From an uncultured Lacinutrix sp. (GTDB lineage: Bacteria; Bacteroidota; Bacteroidia; Flavobacteriales; Flavobacteriaceae): DNA of 13,944 bases. Where the stretch lies: contig CALGIH010000073.1 of assembly GCA_937916035.1 (NCBI GenBank), positions 1-13,944 of the forward strand, written 5' to 3'. This document shows, one piece after another, positions 1-7,420 of the stretch. The notes under the pieces are model-generated. The model saw nothing but the letters and a program-made list of their open reading frames with translations. It had not been told where the DNA came from and searched no databases. The position numbers were made by a program, and so were the translations under genes. Positions within the stretch are counted from its first letter, which is position 1, and every line of letters begins with the position of its first letter.

Positions 1-166
1 TCATAGTTTAAATAGATTAGTTCTAAATAGTGAGCAAATATACAATATAAGTAGAGTTTAACCATAGAACATAACATTATATTAGCATATGGTTTGATAG
101 GTTTTTATTGTGGTATAATAAGATGGGATTGTTCCTAAAATAAGGCAATGTTTATGAGGCAGATAC
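1..166. other. Intergenic region without recognisable gene
   Basis: This is AT-rich sequence downstream of the lipoprotein gene that ends at 167. I find no open frame with family features, no RNA gene and no convincing hairpin-plus-T-run terminator. It may hold the 3' untranslated end of the lipoprotein operon. What lies to the left of the window cannot be judged. Confidence 0.5.
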
Positions 167-1492
167 TTATTTAATTTTTATAGCTAAAATATCTTTAAGG
201 CCTTTGTTTAAATCAATATCAACATCATCGCTTTCAGTTTCGCCTACTACAATAATGTTTCCATCTATTGTTTCAAAAGCATCATAGGCTAAATCTAGTT
301 TTGAGCCACCAAAATTTCGTTGCCAATTTAAATCACCTTGATCTGAGATTTTTAAAACCCAAAAATCATTGTCTCCAAAATTTCCATTTACATCATTGTC
401 AATACTTTGGGAATACCCTGTTACTATATATCCTTCTGAAGATTTGTTAATTGAAGTTGCAAAGTCAAACTGAGAACCACCGTAATTTTTGTTCCAAAGC
501 ACTTTGCCATCATCTGATAGCTTTATTAATAAAAAATCTGAACTCCCATAATTGGAAGTAATATCACCATCATTACTAAAGGAGTTTCCAGCTATAATGT
601 AAGCATTATCATCTGTTTTAATAATGGAACGTGCTTGGTCAATTTCTGAACCACCAAGTGATTTATCCCAAACTAATTCACCAATAGTATTTAATTTAAC
701 AACCCAATAATCATAAGATCCTTTGCTGTCTGATATGTCAAAATCATTACTTTCTGAAAAACCAATTACAACATAACCACCATCAATGGCTTGTACAGCA
801 TCATATGCACGATCATTGTTTGTGCCTCCAAAATAATTTCGCCATTCTAAATTGCCATTTGCATCGAGTTTATGACACCAAAATTCACCAATACCATGTC
901 TATTATTTCTAACTGAACTTCCTTCGCCTTCCGAAGCAGTAATGTCTAGAAAACCTGTCATGAAGAAACCACCATCGCTTGTTTCAATTACTGAATACGC
1001 ATGATCATGACCTGCATATCCAAAGCTTTTTTCCCATAAAATAGTTCCATTACTATCTAACTTTAAAATCCAGTTGTCATGCTGTCCTTCATTATTACTT
1101 GCATCAATATCATTACTCTTGCTATAGCCTACAATAACGTATCCTCCATCTGAAGTTTGAATCACTCTTTGGCCAACATCTTCGTCAGAACCTCCATAGG
1201 TTTTGCTCCAAATTACATTGCCTTCCATGTCTAATTTTAGCAACCAATAATCACTAACTTCAATAAGTTTATCAGTAATGTCTCCATCTGTACTTGTAGA
1301 ATTCCCGAAAACAAGAATGTTTCCATCTAGTGTTTGAATAACTGAGCGTGCAAAATCTTCCTGAGAACCTCCAAATGTTTTAGCCCAATCAATAGTTCCT
1401 TGAAAACCTGAAGTTTGATTGTCATCATCATTTTTACAGGATGAACAAATGATAGCCAATAATAAAAACCAATAAAATGATTTAAATCTCAT
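167..1492 (-). CDS. Surface lipoprotein with seven beta-propeller-like repeats
   Basis: Function is not known beyond a probable exported, lipid-anchored repeat protein. The N-terminus has a short basic stretch, a hydrophobic core and a cysteine ending SSC, followed by KNDDDN. An acidic patch right after the lipidated cysteine resembles the surface-export signal of Bacteroidota lipoproteins. The rest is seven repeats of about 58 residues. Each starts near W-x-K-x-[FY]-GG-S-x-x-D-x-A, continues with T-x-DGG-[YF] and G-x-S-x-S-x-D-x-D, and ends with D-[YF]-W-x-x-KL-D-x-x-G-x-[LI]-x-W; the last ends at KIK. Seven repeats fit a closed seven-bladed propeller (inference). A start 15 codons upstream is possible but would overlap the preceding gene and spoil the signal peptide. 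The chosen ATG lies four bases after the upstream stop, which suggests translational coupling. Confidence 0.85.
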   Translation of the reverse strand: MRFKSFYWFLLLAIICSSCKNDDDNQTSGFQGTIDWAKTFGGSQEDFARSVIQTLDGNILVFGNSTSTDGDITDKLIEVSDYWLLKLDMEGNVIWSKTYGGSDEDVGQRVIQTSDGGYVIVGYSKSNDIDASNNEGQHDNWILKLDSNGTILWEKSFGYAGHDHAYSVIETSDGGFFMTGFLDITASEGEGSSVRNNRHGIGEFWCHKLDANGNLEWRNYFGGTNNDRAYDAVQAIDGGYVVIGFSESNDFDISDSKGSYDYWVVKLNTIGELVWDKSLGGSEIDQARSIIKTDDNAYIIAGNSFSNDGDITSNYGSSDFLLIKLSDDGKVLWNKNYGGSQFDFATSINKSSEGYIVTGYSQSIDNDVNGNFGDNDFWVLKISDQGDLNWQRNFGGSKLDLAYDAFETIDGNIIVVGETESDDVDIDLNKGLKDILAIKIK

Positions 1493-1496
1493 AACA

Positions 1497-2954
1497 TTAA
1501 AATTCACTTTTATGAATAATAAATAGACCTCCTTCAATATCGCTAATTATAATATTTCCGCTTGCAAAAAACGGATATACGTTCCAAGCACCATGAAAAC
1601 TGGTACTGTTATCTGGAGGATAGGAATCAAAGAAACCAACTTCAGAAATTGAGTTTGTTTCAATATTCGTGATGTCAATTATTCTTACTCCAGCAGTATA
1701 ATTGGACTGATAGAACAAATCATCAACAACATATCCATTATGGTCAATGGCTGCAGTTGGTCCAGTATATGTCATGTGAAATATGGGATTATCTAAATCG
1801 GTTAAGTCAAACACAATGGTTCGTGTATTACCACCAAAATTAATTTCATCAATTTCATCGCCTAGTAGAAAGTACTTCATATTCTCTGTGAACCAACCTT
1901 GATGTGTATAACCAATATTGCTATAACTGATGGTTGATATGGTTGCTGGGTTTTCCTTGTCTGTAACATCAACAATAACGACTTTATATGCATTACTTGA
2001 AATAAGAATTTCACTTCCAGTATAATCTGTATCTGGACCATTATAGTTGACAACTTGAGAGTCGTGTGAATAGGATTCATTTTCAAAACCACCAGCCGCT
2101 TGAGGACTTGTAGGGTTTTGAATATTTATAAAATGTGGGCCTCCATTAAAAGTAGTAGTTCCAACTGCATAAGCAAAACCGGAATCTTCATTAATAACAA
2201 TATTGTGTGCAGAACCAAATTCTGTATAATGTGCGTCAGAAGTAAAAGTTTCAGGAGGATTTATTACATTTCGCAAACGTGTTAAGTCAAACACTTGCAT
2301 GCCATGATTTGATGCTTCGCTAACAATAAATGCATGATCGTTATAAACTTTTATATCTCTCCAAAGGCTGTTTCCTGTTGCAGTTGGTAATGTGCCTAGT
2401 AAAATTGGTTGAGTTGGAGTTGAAATATCCACAAATGCAGATCCTGTAGTAGTTCCAATAAGTGCATATTCTTTTCCAGTTGTTGGGTCTGTCCAACCCC
2501 AAGAATCGTTGCCTTCGGCTCCTGCACCACCGAGTTCAGAAATTGAAATATGGCTCATCAAGTCATAACCATCACATGGATAAACACTTGCAAAACCATT
2601 TTCGCAAATGGCTAAAGGCTCTAAACCATTATTGTCATCGCAAACATCACCAATACCATCAGCATCAGCATCAGCCTGGTCTGTATTTGCAACTAAAGGG
2701 CAATTATCTATAGCATCATTAACACCATCGTTGTCATCATCATCATCACAGACATCTCCAAGTCCATCATTATCATTATCCTCTTGTTGCGGATTTGAAA
2801 TATCTAGACAATTATCGTTTTCATCAACAATATTATCACCATCCATATCTTGTTGAAACGTACTTAGCTCAATAGATTCGTTGCTACATTGTGTTAGAAA
2901 GACTAACATAATACAGATTGAACCTAGTTTTAAAAAAGGTTTAAAATAAGACAT
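1497..2954 (-). CDS. Choice-of-anchor-B (LVIVD repeat) lipoprotein with thrombospondin type 3 repeats
   Basis: The protein has 485 residues. The signal peptide ends in a lipobox-like LTQC (Cys23), so a lipid anchor is predicted. Residues ~37-108 hold thrombospondin type 3 calcium-binding repeats of the form D-x-D-x-DG-x-x-D-x-x-D-x-C, with a run of five Asp. From about residue 117 the sequence matches the 'choice-of-anchor B' family as I know it: a [14 protein letters not shown] entry, then [19 protein letters not shown], repeated (V)DIS/TDP..P blades (LVIVD-like), and a C-terminal [20 protein letters not shown]. These propellers occur in exported proteins of Bacteroidota and other bacteria; substrate or partner is unknown. 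It is the first gene of a two-gene unit with the seven-repeat lipoprotein. The start at 2954 is supported by the signal peptide directly after it. Confidence 0.9.
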   Translation of the reverse strand: MSYFKPFLKLGSICIMLVFLTQCSNESIELSTFQQDMDGDNIVDENDNCLDISNPQQEDNDNDGLGDVCDDDDDNDGVNDAIDNCPLVANTDQADADADGIGDVCDDNNGLEPLAICENGFASVYPCDGYDLMSHISISELGGAGAEGNDSWGWTDPTTGKEYALIGTTTGSAFVDISTPTQPILLGTLPTATGNSLWRDIKVYNDHAFIVSEASNHGMQVFDLTRLRNVINPPETFTSDAHYTEFGSAHNIVINEDSGFAYAVGTTTFNGGPHFINIQNPTSPQAAGGFENESYSHDSQVVNYNGPDTDYTGSEILISSNAYKVVIVDVTDKENPATISTISYSNIGYTHQGWFTENMKYFLLGDEIDEINFGGNTRTIVFDLTDLDNPIFHMTYTGPTAAIDHNGYVVDDLFYQSNYTAGVRIIDITNIETNSISEVGFFDSYPPDNSTSFHGAWNVYPFFASGNIIISDIEGGLFIIHKSEF

Positions 2955-2962
2955 AGCTTCTT

Positions 2963-3004
2963 TTTATTGCAATTTAATATTTATTTATTGCAATTTAATA
3001 TTTA
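2963..3004. repeat. Perfect 21-bp tandem duplication in the lipoprotein operon leader
   Basis: Positions 2963-2983 and 2984-3004 are identical. Each unit contains the palindrome ATTGCAAT (2966-2973 and 2987-2994), so the two palindromes are spaced by 21 bp, about two helical turns. The array fills nearly all of the predicted untranslated leader between the candidate promoter at 3010-3017 and the ATG at 2954. It could be a paired operator, an mRNA element or a neutral duplication. Confidence 0.9.
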
Positions 3005-3009
3005 TTGGA

Positions 3010-3017
3010 CAAACTTA
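3010..3017 (-). promoter_or_regulatory. Candidate -7 promoter box for the lipoprotein operon
   Basis: On the minus strand this reads TAAGTTTG, matching the Bacteroidota -7 element TAnnTTTG. It sits in the gap between the small zinc-ribbon-like gene and the lipoprotein gene and would give a leader of about 50 bases. No clear TTG lies at the usual -33 distance, so the call is weak. Confidence 0.35.
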
Positions 3018-3036
3018 AAACCAATAAAACTTTATG

Positions 3037-3276
3037 CTAAACAGCTAATTTCTTTTTTGTACAAGAATTTCTTAAAAATTGGAGGTGTACTAATAGAGAT
3101 TGTAATTTCATATTTGTGTTTACAAATCTATTAATATCATCATCGGTATTTACTAGAATTTTTGAATGACAACATTTACAAGTAAATTGATCATTAGAGT
3201 CATTAATGTTTTTAGAAAGGTAAAAATTATGGCCAAAAACAAAACAATTTAGGTCGTTTGTACGATTGGTTTGCAT
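3037..3276 (-). CDS. Small putative zinc-binding protein, divergent member of a three-copy family
   Basis: This 79-residue protein has no assigned function. It contains Cys11, His16, Cys33 and Cys36, giving C-X4-H-X16-C-X2-C. That is the same spacing as in the two small proteins at 4483-4707 and 4799-5053, and the FGH, SK and CKCC words are shared. The layout suggests a single bound metal, probably zinc (inference). It resembles the short FGH-containing 'prophage-type' small proteins often seen in flavobacteria, but I cannot confirm a named family. Compared with its two relatives it lacks the TTNG..GKL..LTPK..EIN centre, so it is the most divergent copy. It is divergent to thiL across 170 bases. 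No signal peptide or membrane segment is visible. Confidence 0.7.
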   Translation of the reverse strand: MQTNRTNDLNCFVFGHNFYLSKNINDSNDQFTCKCCHSKILVNTDDDINRFVNTNMKLQSLLVHLQFLRNSCTKKKLAV

Positions 3277-3413
3277 AGTTAATGCGATTTGGGGCGATAT
3301 AATAGTACTTAATTAATTTAAATAATAGATAAAATGTATTAAATAATCGACGAAATATAATTATATTTAACATATGCAGTGTTATTTAAAAATTTATTAT
3401 CTCTTTATTAGAA

Positions 3414-3442
3414 TTGTGTAACTAAAAAAGTTGTTATTTTTG
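3414..3442 (+). promoter_or_regulatory. Promoter of thiL, probably giving a leaderless transcript
   Basis: TTG at 3414-3416, an 18-base spacer and TATTTTTG at 3435-3442 match the Bacteroidota -33/-7 promoter. The box ends only four bases before the thiL ATG at 3447. Because transcription usually starts a few bases after this element, the mRNA would begin at or next to the start codon. Confidence 0.6.
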
Positions 3443-3446
3443 CCAA

Positions 3447-4499
3447 ATGATAGAAGATAAAAATCAACAACGAACACCATTAACTGCTTTAGGCGAATTT
3501 GGGTTAATTGACCATTTGACTGCAAATTTTAAAATTAAGCAAAAGTCAACCATAAAAGGAATTGGTGATGATGCAGCTGTTTTAAACCACGAAGGCAAAA
3601 CGATTGTTGTCACAACAGATTTATTAGTTGAAGGAGTGCATTTTGATTTAAGCTACATGCCTTTAAAACATTTAGGCTATAAAGCAGTTGTGGTAAACTT
3701 ATCTGATGTGTATGCCATGAATGCCAACGCGACTCAAATTACGGTTTCAATTGCAGTTTCTAACAGATTTCCTTTGGAAGCTCTTGAAGAATTATACGCA
3801 GGTATTGAAACTGCTGCAAGTGTTTATGATGTTGATGTTATTGGAGGAGATACCACTTCGTCAACGTCTGGATTATTGATTTCTATAACTGCTTTAGGAG
3901 AAGTTAATAAAGAAGATGTTGTTTATAGAAATGGAGCAAAGCCAAATGATTTATTAGTTGTGACAGGAGATTTAGGAGGTGCATATTTAGGACTTCAGGT
4001 TTTAGAACGTGAAAAAGAAGTGTTCAAAGTAAACCCTAATAGTCAACCTGATTTAGAAATGTATTCTTATATCATTGAGCGACAATTAAGGCCGGAAGCT
4101 CGAAGAGACATTATTAAGTTATTGAAAGATTTAGAGGTTAAACCAACATCGATGATTGATATTAGTGATGGACTGTCTTCTGAAGTTATTCATTTATGTA
4201 AACAAAGTGAAGTTGGTTGTGATTTGTATGAAAACAAATTACCATTAGATCCACAGGTTATTTCTACATGCGAGGAATTTAAAATGGAAAGCACTACAAT
4301 TGCTTTAAATGGAGGTGAAGATTATGAGTTATTAATGACCATTTCACAGGAAGATTTTCCAAAAATAAAAGCAAATCCAAATTTAACAGTGATTGGTTAT
4401 ATCACAGAACATTCTGCTGGAATGCATCTTGTAACAAGAGCAGATACAAAAATTCCGATAAAAGCACAGGGTTGGAACTCTCTTAACGATCAAGAATAA
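3447..4499 (+). CDS. thiL: Thiamine-monophosphate kinase
   Basis: ThiL phosphorylates thiamine monophosphate with ATP to thiamine pyrophosphate, the last step of cofactor synthesis, in the cytoplasm. The 350-residue length is normal. N-terminal AIRS/PurM-type motifs are present: GIGDDAAVL (residues 38-46), TTDLLVEGVHF (56-66), NLSDVYAMNA (84-93) and IGGDTTSS (132-139), supplying Asp residues for Mg-ATP binding. The C-terminal half has VTGDLGGAYLG (172-182), RPEAR, DISDGLSSE (238-246) and NGGEDYELL (288-296). The start is typical for flavobacterial ThiL (MIEDK...LGEFGLIDHL). No other thi gene is adjacent. Its last 17 bases overlap the 3' end of the convergent small gene at 4483-4707. A thiamine riboswitch is not visible and would not fit, since the promoter abuts the ATG. 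Confidence 0.97.
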   Translation: MIEDKNQQRTPLTALGEFGLIDHLTANFKIKQKSTIKGIGDDAAVLNHEGKTIVVTTDLLVEGVHFDLSYMPLKHLGYKAVVVNLSDVYAMNANATQITVSIAVSNRFPLEALEELYAGIETAASVYDVDVIGGDTTSSTSGLLISITALGEVNKEDVVYRNGAKPNDLLVVTGDLGGAYLGLQVLEREKEVFKVNPNSQPDLEMYSYIIERQLRPEARRDIIKLLKDLEVKPTSMIDISDGLSSEVIHLCKQSEVGCDLYENKLPLDPQVISTCEEFKMESTTIALNGGEDYELLMTISQEDFPKIKANPNLTVIGYITEHSAGMHLVTRADTKIPIKAQGWNSLNDQE

Positions 4500-4707
4500 G
4501 AGCTTTTCTTTTTAAACGGTTACTATGTATACGTTCAAGAACAGCGTTTATTTCTTTATGCTTTGGAGTTAGTAGTGTTAGTTTGCCACTACCGTTGGTG
4601 GTTACTTGCTCTTTGCAGTGTTTGCAAGCATACTCTTTAAGATGATAGGTAACCTCTTTTGAGATGTGATAATCATGTCCGAAAATAGAACAGTATAGTT
4701 GTTTCAC
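4483..4707 (-). CDS. Small putative zinc-binding protein, family copy 2 (GTG start)
   Basis: This 74-residue protein of unknown function is clearly related to the one at 4799-5053. They share LYC..FGH.Y..SK.VT.H.KEY.CK.C, then TTNG.GKLT.LTPK..EIN..LE.I and a basic tail. Putative metal ligands are Cys6, His11, Cys28 and Cys31 (C-X4-H-X16-C-X2-C). It has no signal peptide or transmembrane segment, so it is probably cytoplasmic. The start is GTG: in-frame stops lie just upstream and no ATG is available before the conserved LYC word. It follows the 84-residue paralogue after 91 bases on the same strand, possibly in one unit with the hydrolase. Its stop codon lies inside the end of thiL. Confidence 0.8.
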   Translation of the reverse strand: MKQLYCSIFGHDYHISKEVTYHLKEYACKHCKEQVTTNGSGKLTLLTPKHKEINAVLERIHSNRLKRKALILDR

Positions 4708-4798
4708 AATTAATTAATTTTAGTTAGTTTTTTAGAAGGATAACTACTAAAATAATAATTATTTTTGAAACACTTGATGTTCAATCTAATAAAATGAC

Positions 4799-5053
4799 CT
4801 AAGAGGCTAATTTTTGGTTTAAACGCATAGACCGTCTAGTATAAATATGCTCTAAAATCGAATTGATTTCTTGAAATTTTGGAGTAAGCTCAGTAAGCTT
4901 TCCGTTACCATTTGTAGTGAGTTGCTTTTTACAACACTTGCATGTGTATTCCTTAACGTGCTTGGTCACTTTCTTTGAAACATCGTATTGATGTCCAAAT
5001 ACATTACAGTATAATTTTAATACTGAATTCGGGTTTGAAGTAGTTGTTTTCAT
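4799..5053 (-). CDS. Small putative zinc-binding protein, family copy 3
   Basis: This 84-residue protein has Cys16, His21, Cys38 and Cys41 in the same C-X4-H-X16-C-X2-C spacing as its two neighbours; the final cysteines form CKCC. It has a ten-residue N-terminal extension rich in Thr, Ser and Asn before the shared LKLYCNVFGH. The region after the ligands (TTNGNGKLTELTPK..EIN) is almost the same as in copy 2, and the C-terminus is basic (TRRSMRLNQK). A short single-metal domain with a basic tail could bind nucleic acid or a protein partner, but nothing here proves a role. It lies 62 bases after the hydrolase on the same strand and may be co-transcribed with it; no clear promoter of its own was found. 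Confidence 0.8.
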   Translation of the reverse strand: MKTTTSNPNSVLKLYCNVFGHQYDVSKKVTKHVKEYTCKCCKKQLTTNGNGKLTELTPKFQEINSILEHIYTRRSMRLNQKLAS

Positions 5054-5115
5054 TTATTAGGATATTTTGGGATCATAAATTTAAGTAGAAATATCATAAA
5101 CACGACAAAAAGCCT

Positions 5116-5898
5116 TTATGTTTCGATGAAATGAATAGCAATGTAAGTAAATTCTTTATTATTTTCTATATGATTCATGTGTCCATCAGGTAATTCTACT
5201 ATTTTCACATCCGAATTCTCATAGTAGCTTCGTTGTAATTTACAATCAAGAATGGCATCTTTTTTTCCAAGGATTACTAATTTTCGGAGGCTGCTTTTTT
5301 TAAATAATTCCAATCTGTCTTTTCTTATTTTCATGCCTTCAAGCGAAGCAATAATACTTTGAACAGGTGTTTTTAAAGCCTCCAATTTCACATTTTTATA
5401 AGCTTCTTTGTAAAGGGTTTTACTTTTAGGTCTAAATAAATTGGCAATAGAAAGACTAACAAAAGTTTCATAATTATTCTTAACAGCTAATATGGCTCTA
5501 TCTCTATTTCTTTTTTTCTCCCTAGAATCTGCAGCAGCTGTAGAGTTCATTGAGCAAAGTGCATTTATAAGATTTGGATGTGCTTCCAAAAGTGCCAAAC
5601 TTACATAGCCACCCATGGAATGACCAATTATTGTAACACGTTCAATTTTTAAATGTTGCAGAACAGAAAATAAAGCATCAGCCATAGTTTCCATAGTATG
5701 GATATAACCTAAACTCTCAGATTTTCCATGACCTAGTAAATCAACACAAACAACTCTATGCGTTTTAATTAATTGATAAGCTAAATCATTCCACATAGTT
5801 GCATTCTCTAAAAAGCCATGTAGTAGTAATATTACCTCACCAGTTCCTTCATCAGTAAAATGAATCTTTGCATTTTTATAAGTAATAAAATAGGACAT
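5116..5898 (-). CDS. Alpha/beta-fold hydrolase
   Basis: This 260-residue cytoplasmic hydrolase has no signal peptide. The fold signatures appear in order: oxyanion-hole HGF (residues 27-29), D-LLGHGKS (53-60), the nucleophile elbow GHSMGG with Ser94, an acid Asp214 in LGKKDAIL, and His240 in DGHMNHIEN. The catalytic triad is therefore complete. The substrate is unknown. Similar proteins are annotated as esterases, lactonases or MenH-like enzymes, and none can be chosen from sequence alone; no menaquinone genes are adjacent. The lid region (residues ~125-190) is rich in Lys and Arg. It is divergent to brnQ and has its own promoter-like box at 5921-5928. Confidence 0.9.
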   Translation of the reverse strand: MSYFITYKNAKIHFTDEGTGEVILLLHGFLENATMWNDLAYQLIKTHRVVCVDLLGHGKSESLGYIHTMETMADALFSVLQHLKIERVTIIGHSMGGYVSLALLEAHPNLINALCSMNSTAAADSREKKRNRDRAILAVKNNYETFVSLSIANLFRPKSKTLYKEAYKNVKLEALKTPVQSIIASLEGMKIRKDRLELFKKSSLRKLVILGKKDAILDCKLQRSYYENSDVKIVELPDGHMNHIENNKEFTYIAIHFIET

Positions 5899-5920
5899 TT
5901 AAAGAAATGATTATATTAGG

Positions 5921-5928
5921 CAAAGATA
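5921..5928 (-). promoter_or_regulatory. Candidate promoter -7 box of the hydrolase gene
   Basis: The minus strand reads TATCTTTG, a full match to TAnnTTTG. It lies 23 bases before the ATG at 5898 and implies a leader of roughly 15-20 bases. A -33 TTG at the right distance is not evident. Confidence 0.5.
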
Positions 5929-5957
5929 AAAGGGTATATAGCATTGTAATTAAAAGA

Positions 5958-5975
5958 TTTCCGTTTTCACGGAAA
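5958..5975 (+). other. Short inverted repeat just before brnQ
   Basis: TTTCCG (5958-5963) and CGGAAA (5970-5975) are complementary with a six-base loop, ending six bases before the brnQ ATG. In brnQ mRNA it would form a small hairpin beside the start codon. On DNA it could be an operator. The six-base stem may also be chance. Confidence 0.35.
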
Positions 5976-5981
5976 ATAAAT

Positions 5982-7259
5982 ATGAATAACAAGAAAACTA
6001 TATTAATAATTGGGTTTGCAATATTTGCAAGTTTTTTTGGAGCCGGAAACTTAATTTTACCTCCACAATTAGGTTTTAATTCTGGTCCTGAGTGGTGGTT
6101 GGTTGCACTTGGGTTTATTACATCTGCTGCAGTGATTCCACTATTAGCATTATTTGGTCATGCAAAATTGCAAGGAACGATGTTAGATTTTGGAAACAAA
6201 GTATCACCATTATTTAGTTTAATATATTGTTTATGCGTTTATATTATTGCCATAGCATTACCAATTCCGCGTACTGCAGCAGTCACTCATGAAATGGCTA
6301 TTGCGCCTTTTTTAGATACATCATCTCTATTAACCAGTAGCTTATACTTTGGCATTGCTTTTATTTTTATAATGAAAAGAGATAGCATATTAAGTATCCT
6401 TGGCAAATTTTTGACGCCATTAATTGTGCTGATTCTTTTAGCAATTATAATTATCGGACTTTTCACAGCTCCAGAAAACATGAATCCTTCAGTTTTAGAA
6501 TCGCCAGCATTAATAGCAGGATTATTAGAAGGTTATCAAACCTATGATGCTCTTGGAGGCATATTAATAGGGGGTGTTGTAATAATTTCACTTAATCTAG
6601 AAGGAGGCGTTTCATTTAAAGACAAAAAAGCCATTATTGCCAAATCTGGCCTAGTTGCGGCATCTGGATTATTTATTATCTATGCAGGAATGATTGCTTT
6701 AGGAGCATTGCATAATACTGAATTTGAAGCAAGCATTTCTAGACCAGAATTACTTGCTGGCTTGAGTATAAAAACACTAGGGAATATTGGTAATTTATTT
6801 TTGAGTGTGCTTATTTCTTTAGCATGTTTTACTACAGCTGTAAGTGTTATTGTTGGTACTGCCGATTTTTTTAAAGGTTTATTTAAAGAATCACAATTAG
6901 CTTATATCATTACTGCTATAGTGGCTTGTTTAATAGGTGTTTTAGTTGGGCAGTTTGATGTTCATTATATTATTCTTGTCGCTGTACCTGCATTAATGTT
7001 TATTTATCCTTTAACAATCGTTCTCATTTTATTAAATGTTATTCCTGAAAAGTACAGTACTAGGTTAGTATTTAGAGCCGTTGTGTTAGTAACCTTTATT
7101 TTTAGTATTCCTGATTTTTTAGGATTTTTAATGGAAGCAGAATGGCTTACGAGCATCAAAGAATTTATTCCTTTAGCAACTCAAAATTCGGGTTGGGCAT
7201 TACCAGCTTTAGTTACTTTTGGAATAGTGAATTTGTTTTCAAGAGGAAGAGCGACTTAA
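5982..7259 (+). CDS. brnQ: Branched-chain amino acid:cation symporter, LIVCS family
   Basis: This inner-membrane carrier takes up leucine, isoleucine and valine with Na+ or H+ (family knowledge). From the chosen ATG it has 425 residues, the usual size. The conserved N-terminal word FASFFGAGNLILPPQLG occupies residues ~14-30 in the first membrane helix, and about twelve hydrophobic segments follow to the C-terminus. An open frame reaches 25 codons further upstream (5907), but that extension is charged and unlike the family, whereas MNNKKTILIIGFA begins just before helix 1. It is divergent to the hydrolase across 83 bases. A weak TAGCATTG box at 5939-5946 is the only promoter-like element I see; the hairpin at 5958-5975 lies in the leader. 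Confidence 0.95.
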   Translation: MNNKKTILIIGFAIFASFFGAGNLILPPQLGFNSGPEWWLVALGFITSAAVIPLLALFGHAKLQGTMLDFGNKVSPLFSLIYCLCVYIIAIALPIPRTAAVTHEMAIAPFLDTSSLLTSSLYFGIAFIFIMKRDSILSILGKFLTPLIVLILLAIIIIGLFTAPENMNPSVLESPALIAGLLEGYQTYDALGGILIGGVVIISLNLEGGVSFKDKKAIIAKSGLVAASGLFIIYAGMIALGALHNTEFEASISRPELLAGLSIKTLGNIGNLFLSVLISLACFTTAVSVIVGTADFFKGLFKESQLAYIITAIVACLIGVLVGQFDVHYIILVAVPALMFIYPLTIVLILLNVIPEKYSTRLVFRAVVLVTFIFSIPDFLGFLMEAEWLTSIKEFIPLATQNSGWALPALVTFGIVNLFSRGRAT

Positions 7260-7420
7260 GAAAGAGTGTTGGGTTTAAATAAAATCTTTACAAATCTTTA
7301 TTTTCTGTTATATTTCTATTAAGATTTATAAAACTGAATGGGATTATTCCTGTGGCGCTTAATTAAAGAAACCAAAAAATAATACATTTTGCCATGTTAA
7401 TTTTTTGATTATACAATGAT

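Noticed and set aside
2734..2748. TCA-type trinucleotide repeat run as a possible variable microsatellite
   Set aside because: It encodes the Asp run of the calcium-binding repeats; length change would stay in frame and the composition is expected for this domain.
2462..2856. Open frames on the plus strand opposite the lipoprotein gene, rich in Ser, His or Gln
   Set aside because: They are antisense to thrombospondin type 3 repeats (GAT/GAC-rich codons) and have low-complexity composition with no start-site or family support.
5907..5981. Longer brnQ start giving a 25-residue charged extension
   Set aside because: The family begins just before the first membrane helix, and the extension covers the divergent promoter region.
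123..7350. Similar short words at 123-136 and 7337-7350 (ATGGGATT.TTCCT) as a dispersed repeat
   Set aside because: The match is about 14 bases with no extended flanking similarity, too short to support a repeat family from two instances.
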